The translations under genes were made by a program, and so were the position numbers. Shown one piece after another: positions 6,567 to 11,130 of a DNA stretch of 11,130 nt. The stretch spans positions 1-11,130 of the forward strand of contig JAAYFR010000173.1 in NCBI GenBank assembly GCA_012728155.1, written 5' to 3'. Each line of letters starts with the position of its first letter. Position 1 is the stretch's first letter. Below the pieces are notes generated by a model. That model ran no database searches and was not told the DNA's origin. It was given only the letters and a program-made list of their open reading frames with translations. This stretch comes from Bacteroidales bacterium. GTDB lineage: Bacteria; Bacteroidota; Bacteroidia; Bacteroidales; Dysgonomonadaceae.

Positions 6567-7838
6567 ATGAATTCTAAATTTATTTTATTGGCTATAATGA
6601 GCATGATGATTGTAACGGCGGGGTGCAGCGGAGGCGCAAAGCACAACACGTTGACGCAACAAGAGGTAGCTGACGGGTGGGAGCTCCTTTTTGATGGTAC
6701 CACATTAGACGGATGGCGCGATTACAATGGTGAAGAGCTGACCGCCCCCTGGTTTGCCGAAGATGGCATGATTCAGGCCAAAGGAGAAGGTGCCGATGCA
6801 CATGGTTATATCGTTACCAAAAAGACGTATGATAATTTCGAGTTGGTATGGGATTGGAAAATTGCTGAAGGTGGCAATAGCGGTATGTTGTACCATGTGG
6901 TAGAGCATCCTAAATTTTCCGTTCCCTATGTGACCGGACCGGAATATCAGTTGATTGATGACCTCGGATTTCCCGATCCGCTGGAAGATTGGCAGAAAAC
7001 CGGTGCCAACTACGCCATGCACACCACTGATCCGGAAAAAACCCAGATCAAACCCACCGGCGAGTGGAACACCTCCAAAATTATTTTCGACAATGGTCAT
7101 GTGGAACACTGGCTCAATGGTGAGAAGATAGTTGAATTTGAAGCATGGACAGAAGATTGGTTCGCCCGCAAGCAGAGCGGAAAATGGGAAAATGCTCCCG
7201 AATACGGATTGGCCCGTAAAGGGGTGATCTGTCTGCAAGATCACGGCTCGGCTGCCTGGTTCCGCAATGTGAAAATCAAAGAACTGCCCCGTCAAACCAA
7301 AGAGGTAAGCCTCTTCAACGGTACAGACCTACACGGATGGGAGATCTACGGCACGGAGAAATGGTATGTGCAGGATGGACTTCTGGTATGTGAAAGCGGT
7401 CCGGACAAACAGTATGGTTATCTGGGTACCCGTGAATATTACGACGATTTCGACCTGACGGTGGAGTTCAAACAGGAAGCCGACGGCAATTCCGGCGTCT
7501 TTATCCGCTCATTTGTAGAACCGGGTGCCATTGTAAATGGCTGGCAGGTGGAAGTGGCTCCCAAGGGGCATGATACCGGCGGTATCTATGAGTCTTATGG
7601 ACGTGGGTGGCTGGTACAGATCCCCGACGAAAAAGAGGAGATACTGAAAGAGGGCGACTGGAACACTATGCGCATCCTGGTACAAGGCGACAATGTGCAG
7701 ACCTTCCTAAACGGAGAAGAGATGGTTGACCTGACCGACGAGAAAATAGGTAAGGGGCAAGGGCGTATCGCATTGCAAATCCATGACGGCGGCGGCATTA
7801 AAGTGCTATGGAGAAACCTCCAGCTAAAGACATTATAA
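6567..7838 (+). CDS. Lipoprotein with two DUF1080 (3-keto-disaccharide hydrolase) domains
   Basis: This 423-residue exported lipoprotein has a lipobox TAGC with C20 after a hydrophobic signal. Two concanavalin-like DUF1080 domains (Pfam 3-keto-disaccharide hydrolase) follow, at about 36-240 and 246-421. Both carry the same landmarks in order: LFDGTTLDGW (41-50) and LFNGTDLHGW (249-258), then GNSGMLYH (103-110) and GNSGVFIR (307-314), then an LNGEKIV/LNGEEMV strand. The family is broad; characterised Bacteroidota members hydrolyse 3-keto-glycosides or related glycosidic bonds after a dehydrogenase oxidises the sugar at C3. No oxidoreductase, SusCD pair or regulator is adjacent, so the substrate cannot be inferred. 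It appears to be a single-gene unit, with its own -7 element upstream and a strong terminator downstream. The residues after C20 (SGGAKHN) are not acidic, so no surface-export signal is evident. Confidence 0.93.
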   Translation: MNSKFILLAIMSMMIVTAGCSGGAKHNTLTQQEVADGWELLFDGTTLDGWRDYNGEELTAPWFAEDGMIQAKGEGADAHGYIVTKKTYDNFELVWDWKIAEGGNSGMLYHVVEHPKFSVPYVTGPEYQLIDDLGFPDPLEDWQKTGANYAMHTTDPEKTQIKPTGEWNTSKIIFDNGHVEHWLNGEKIVEFEAWTEDWFARKQSGKWENAPEYGLARKGVICLQDHGSAAWFRNVKIKELPRQTKEVSLFNGTDLHGWEIYGTEKWYVQDGLLVCESGPDKQYGYLGTREYYDDFDLTVEFKQEADGNSGVFIRSFVEPGAIVNGWQVEVAPKGHDTGGIYESYGRGWLVQIPDEKEEILKEGDWNTMRILVQGDNVQTFLNGEEMVDLTDEKIGKGQGRIALQIHDGGGIKVLWRNLQLKTL

Positions 7839-7897
7839 TTCAACAACCGATCAGGAAAACCGACCGAGTAGTTGATCGCTCCTCTTCTATTTCGCAT

Positions 7898-7932
7898 AAA
7901 ACCCTGTCCACTAAGGATGGGGTTTTGTTTTT
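7898..7932 (+). terminator. Rho-independent terminator after the DUF1080 gene
   Basis: A 12-bp stem, AAAACCCTGTCC (7898-7909) with GGATGGGGTTTT (7915-7926), includes two G-U pairs and a 5-nt loop ACTAA. A T-rich run continues to 7932. It sits 59 bp past the stop codon. Its A-rich 5' side could let it work weakly in the other direction, but no gene faces it. Confidence 0.9.
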
Positions 7933-8015
7933 CCCTGCCCCTTCACCTTCAGAAGCTCATCCTCTGAGTTCCACCACTTTTCATATTTATTTCGATTATA
8001 TATAAAAAAAGAAGC

Positions 8016-8023
8016 TATCTTTG
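8016..8023 (+). promoter_or_regulatory. -7 element upstream of rsfS
   Basis: TATCTTTG is a full match to TAnnTTTG, 26 bp before the rsfS ATG. The expected -33 TTTG is not clearly present; TTTC at 7990-7993 is 22 bp upstream. It probably drives rsfS and perhaps also ftsH. Confidence 0.6.
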
Positions 8024-8049
8024 TATCTCCAACCCACTTAAAAAAGAGA

Positions 8050-8409
8050 ATGACAGAAAAAAACCTGCTTTTACAAAGTATTATTGAAGGAATTCAAGAA
8101 AAGAAAGGAAAAAATATCAGCATTATCCATCTAAAAGGAATACCGGGCAGTGTCTGTGATTACTTTGTTATTTGCGAAGGAAACAGTCCCACACAGCTGT
8201 CGGCCGTGGCAGATTCCATAGAAAAGGTTGTAAAAAAAAATACCGGAGAAAATCCTATCCGGGTGCATGGAAAGCAGCTTTCCGAATGGATCGCAATGGA
8301 TTACGGCAACATCATTATACATCTCTTTTTACCCGACCGGCGTAATTTTTACAATATCGACAACCTTTGGGAAGATGCCCATTCAGAACGTATTCCCTCA
8401 ATCGATTAA
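8050..8409 (+). CDS. rsfS: Ribosome silencing factor RsfS (Iojap family)
   Basis: This 119-residue cytoplasmic protein binds ribosomal protein uL14 on the 50S subunit and blocks joining with 30S, lowering translation during starvation. The whole length is one RsfS/Iojap domain: DYFVICEGNSPTQLSAVADS at about 35-54, HGKQLSEWIAMDYGNIIIHLF at about 74-94, and a C-terminal RNFYNIDNLWEDA. Size is standard. The ATG follows an A-rich leader (AAAAAAGAGA). ftsH starts 90 bp downstream on the same strand with no evident terminator between, so the two are probably co-transcribed, an order familiar in Bacteroidales. A run of nine A residues (8232-8240) lies inside the coding sequence and could allow slippage. 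Confidence 0.95.
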   Translation: MTEKNLLLQSIIEGIQEKKGKNISIIHLKGIPGSVCDYFVICEGNSPTQLSAVADSIEKVVKKNTGENPIRVHGKQLSEWIAMDYGNIIIHLFLPDRRNFYNIDNLWEDAHSERIPSID

Positions 8410-8499
8410 AACTTATTTCTCAAATAATTGTTACAATACACCGGGGGATTTCCATACAACAACATCTTCCGAAAAATTTTGCATTAGAGAGTCATTCAA

Positions 8500-10578
8500 A
8501 TGAACAGAACGAACAAAGAAAATAAGCAGGATAAACAGCCCACCTTACGACCGAAGTTAGGGGGCAGCAACAATTCGAAAAAGCCTTTCAACCCTTACTG
8601 GATTTACGGCATTGTATTGGCAATGATTATGGGGATGTGGATTTTCGGGCAAGACACCAGCGTAAAAGAGGTGAAATGGTCCGATTTTCAAGAATATGTA
8701 AGGGATAACCGAGTGAAAAGTGTTGTTGTTTACAGCAATAAAGAGACTGCTGAAGCACTTGTGCGCGAAGAGTCCATCAGTCATGTCTTCGGCGATGATG
8801 CCGGCAAAGCCGTGAGGACTCCCCTAATTTTGATAAAGGTCCCATCAACCGATGCGATATCGGAATTTATTGATACCGTAAAGGCCGAGAAAAATTACGA
8901 TATCGAAGTACGTTTCGATACAACCTCAGAGATGTGGGGCATACTGCTCACTTTTGCCCCTTTTCTTTTGCTCATCATTTTTTGGGTATGGATGATGCGC
9001 AGGATGCAGGGAGGTGCCGGCGGTGGCGGTGGCGGCGTATTCAATGTAGGTAAATCCAAAGCGCAATTATTCGACAAGGACTCCAGCCAGAAAGTAACAT
9101 TCAGGGATGTGGCGGGGTTATCCGAAGCCAAAGAGGAGGTGCAGGAGATTGTGGAGTTTCTGAAGAATCCCAACAACTACACCAATTTGGGAGGAAAAAT
9201 TCCCAAGGGGGCGTTGCTGGTAGGTCCTCCCGGAACAGGAAAGACCCTGCTGGCGAAAGCGGTTGCAGGGGAGGCCAACGTACCCTTCTTCTCCATCTCG
9301 GGATCTGATTTTGTGGAGATGTTCGTCGGCGTGGGCGCATCGCGCGTAAGAGATCTGTTCCGTCAGGCAAAAGAGAAAGCCCCTTGCATCGTTTTTATCG
9401 ACGAGATTGATGCGGTGGGGCGTGCCCGTGGGAAGAACACCAACTTCGGCTCGAATGATGAGCGGGAAAATACACTCAACCAACTGCTTACGGAGATGGA
9501 CGGCTTTGGGTCGAACAGTGGTGTGATTATCCTTGCCGCCACCAACCGGGCCGATGTGCTGGACAAGGCACTGTTGCGTGCAGGCCGGTTTGACCGGCAG
9601 ATCTATGTGGAGCTACCCGATTTGAACGACAGGAAAGAGATATTCAAGGTACACCTCCGCCCCATTAAAATAGATGAGTCTGTGGATATCGAGTTCTTGT
9701 CACGTCAGACTCCCGGCTTTTCGGGTGCCGATATTGCCAACGTGTGCAATGAGGCAGCATTGATCGCCGCGCGAAAGAAAAAGAAATTCGTACAGAAAGA
9801 TGATTTTATGAATGCGGTTGACCGTATTGTAGGTGGATTGGAGAAGAAGAATAAGATCATCACACAAAATGAGAAAAAAACCATTGCCATCCATGAGGCG
9901 GGGCATGCCACGCTGAGCTGGTTCTTGGAATATGCCAATCCGTTAGTGAAAGTGACCATCGTACCCCGCGGAAAAGCATTGGGTGCCGCCTGGTATCTTC
10001 CCGAAGAGCGGCAAATCACTACAAAAGAGCAGATGCTCGACGAGATGTGTGCGCTCCTTGGGGGAAGAGCTGCCGAAGAGATATTTATTGGATCGATCTC
10101 CTCCGGTGCGATGAACGACTTGGAGCGTGTGACCAAGCAGGCTTACGCGATGATCACCTATATGGGGATGAGCGAGAAACTGCCCAACCTGAGTTATTAC
10201 GACTCGTCGGGGCAGGAGTACACCTTTTCCAAGCCCTATAGCGACGAGACAGCCAAACTGATTGACAGCGAGGTAAAGGCGATGATCAACCAACAGTACG
10301 AGAGGGCGAAATATATTCTTACAGAGAGGGCGGAGGGGCACAACAGCCTGGCGGGTATCCTGCTGGAAAGGGAGATCATCTTTTCCGACGACCTCGAGAA
10401 GATATTTGGCGAACGCCCCTGGATTTCACGCTCCCAGGAGATTTTAGAAAACGAAAAAGAGCCCTCTCCCAATATGGATCTCCCCAAGAAACCTCATGGC
10501 TCGGGAGATCATATATTTATAGATACCGACGAAAAGGTGGACTCCTCCGCCAAGCACAAAAATGAGCATGAGGAATGA
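8500..10578 (+). CDS. ftsH: ATP-dependent zinc metalloprotease FtsH
   Basis: This 692-residue membrane-anchored AAA+ protease degrades misassembled membrane proteins and short-lived regulators. A hydrophilic N-terminus is followed by a first membrane segment (about 33-50), a periplasmic domain (about 51-144) and a second membrane segment (about 145-165). A glycine-rich linker (GGAGGGGGG) comes next. The AAA+ module has Walker A GPPGTGKT (242-249), Walker B FIDEID (299-304) and a second region of homology reading LLRAGRFDRQ, where many homologues have LLRPGRFDRQ. The protease has HEAGH (465-469) and a probable third zinc ligand, D540 in SSGAMNDLERVTKQA. The charged C-terminal tail (about 650-692) is variable in the family. 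It lies 90 bp after rsfS; a weak promoter-like pair (TTTC 8449-8452, AAATTTTG 8474-8481) is in the gap. cdsA, which often follows ftsH in Bacteroidales, is not found directly downstream. Confidence 0.97.
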   Translation: MNRTNKENKQDKQPTLRPKLGGSNNSKKPFNPYWIYGIVLAMIMGMWIFGQDTSVKEVKWSDFQEYVRDNRVKSVVVYSNKETAEALVREESISHVFGDDAGKAVRTPLILIKVPSTDAISEFIDTVKAEKNYDIEVRFDTTSEMWGILLTFAPFLLLIIFWVWMMRRMQGGAGGGGGGVFNVGKSKAQLFDKDSSQKVTFRDVAGLSEAKEEVQEIVEFLKNPNNYTNLGGKIPKGALLVGPPGTGKTLLAKAVAGEANVPFFSISGSDFVEMFVGVGASRVRDLFRQAKEKAPCIVFIDEIDAVGRARGKNTNFGSNDERENTLNQLLTEMDGFGSNSGVIILAATNRADVLDKALLRAGRFDRQIYVELPDLNDRKEIFKVHLRPIKIDESVDIEFLSRQTPGFSGADIANVCNEAALIAARKKKKFVQKDDFMNAVDRIVGGLEKKNKIITQNEKKTIAIHEAGHATLSWFLEYANPLVKVTIVPRGKALGAAWYLPEERQITTKEQMLDEMCALLGGRAAEEIFIGSISSGAMNDLERVTKQAYAMITYMGMSEKLPNLSYYDSSGQEYTFSKPYSDETAKLIDSEVKAMINQQYERAKYILTERAEGHNSLAGILLEREIIFSDDLEKIFGERPWISRSQEILENEKEPSPNMDLPKKPHGSGDHIFIDTDEKVDSSAKHKNEHEE

Positions 10579-10667
10579 ACATTTCACAGGAGCTTTTCGT
10601 TATAATCGCATTCAACAACTCATAGCAGGAAATAGGCTGCTTACATAAAATAGATAGTTTTAATCGT

Positions 10668-11130
10668 ATGAAAGCAATTCATTATTACTTATTGGCAGGG
10701 CTATTTGCGCTGTCGGCAGTCGGCTGCAACAGCTCCAACGCAAAGAACAAAGAAAATGACAATTCTAAAAACAGTGTAAATATGAAATTCGAAAAAGTAG
10801 CATTACCTTATGCAACCGACGCTTTAGAGCCGGTTATCAGCAAACAGACCGTAGAACTCCACTATGGCAAACACCACCAAGCCTATGCAGATAATTTGAA
10901 CAGGTTGGTGGAGGGCACGAAATATGAAAATGCAGAGCTTGAAACAATAGTGAAAGAGAGTGACGGCGGTATTTTCAACAACGCGGGACAGCTCCTCAAC
11001 CACAATATCTATTTCACCTCATTCAAGAAAGATGGCGGTGGTGAGCCGAAAGGCAAGCTGGCTGAAGCCATTAACGCACAGTTCGGCTCATTTGAGAAAT
11101 TTAAAGAGGAATTCAATGCCGCCGGAGTGG
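10668..11130 (+). CDS. Superoxide dismutase, Fe/Mn family, with lipoprotein signal peptide (3' end missing)
   Basis: The 154 visible codons begin with a lipoprotein signal: a short basic start, a hydrophobic core (YYLLAGLFALSAV) and a cleavage site before C20 (AVGC). A polar Asn/Lys-rich linker leads to a superoxide dismutase domain from about residue 39 (MKFEKVALPYATDALEP). VELHYGKHHQAY contains the first metal-ligand His, equivalent to H26 of E. coli FeSOD, and NNAGQLLNHNIYF contains the second, equivalent to H73. The Gln three residues before LNH (equivalent to Q69) points to Fe or cambialistic type. The last two ligands (DxWEH) lie past the window edge. The mature enzyme should sit outside the cytoplasm, tethered to a membrane. 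M39 falls exactly where cytosolic homologues start. The 89-bp gap after ftsH holds only a weak AGCAG/CTGCT hairpin (10624-10641) and no clear promoter. Confidence 0.93.
   Translation, partial: MKAIHYYLLAGLFALSAVGCNSSNAKNKENDNSKNSVNMKFEKVALPYATDALEPVISKQTVELHYGKHHQAYADNLNRLVEGTKYENAELETIVKESDGGIFNNAGQLLNHNIYFTSFKKDGGGEPKGKLAEAINAQFGSFEKFKEEFNAAGV

Noticed and set aside
6705..7295. 196-residue minus-strand open frame inside the DUF1080 gene
   Set aside because: It is antisense to a well-supported lipoprotein gene and its translation has no recognisable motif.
10575..10625. 16-codon frame overlapping the ftsH stop as a small gene
   Set aside because: It is too short and featureless to support as coding; it is noted only for the unusual gene order.
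10624..10641. Hairpin after ftsH as a terminator
   Set aside because: The stem is only 5 bp (AGCAG/CTGCT) and no T-run follows, so termination is not supported.

Overview
The window most likely comes from an anaerobic member of the Bacteroidota, order Bacteroidales. Four places match the TAnnTTTG -7 element of the Bacteroidota primary sigma factor, ribosome binding sites lack clear Shine-Dalgarno sequences, and the protein set fits: a two-domain DUF1080 lipoprotein, a glycine-rich-linker FtsH following rsfS, and a lipoprotein-type Fe superoxide dismutase. A family-level assignment (for example Dysgonomonadaceae) is only a guess.

Left block, 1-4020, accessory. The 5' part of a PilT/GspE-type secretion ATPase lies on the minus strand and runs off the left edge. 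It abuts, and slightly overlaps, the last ~50 codons of a type I restriction specificity subunit (hsdS) on the plus strand. Next come a truncated DUF4062 N-terminus ending in a four-copy 12-bp repeat, and an intact type I restriction motor/nuclease subunit, hsdR. No hsdM and no full hsdS are present, so the restriction system is incomplete here. The PilT/hsdS boundary near 500 is either a recombination scar or an assembly join.

Centre, 4055-4272. A tRNA-Ser(GCU) gene on the minus strand has a textbook Bacteroidota promoter (TTTG, 20 bp, TATATTTG) and a probably bidirectional terminator shared with the hsdR end. Its 3' end points at the restriction block, which is the usual geometry of a tRNA-targeted genomic island.

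Right block, 4303-11130, housekeeping. mltG (peptidoglycan glycan-chain cleavage) converges with ribF (FMN/FAD synthesis). A separately promoted, two-domain DUF1080 lipoprotein (probably sugar/glycoside hydrolysis outside the cytoplasm) ends in a strong terminator. Then come rsfS (ribosome silencing) and ftsH (membrane AAA+ protease), and finally a Fe-type superoxide dismutase carrying a lipoprotein signal peptide, cut off by the right edge. No wholly new system is evident. The items most worth checking are the degenerate restriction island and the exported superoxide dismutase with a possible second, cytosolic start.
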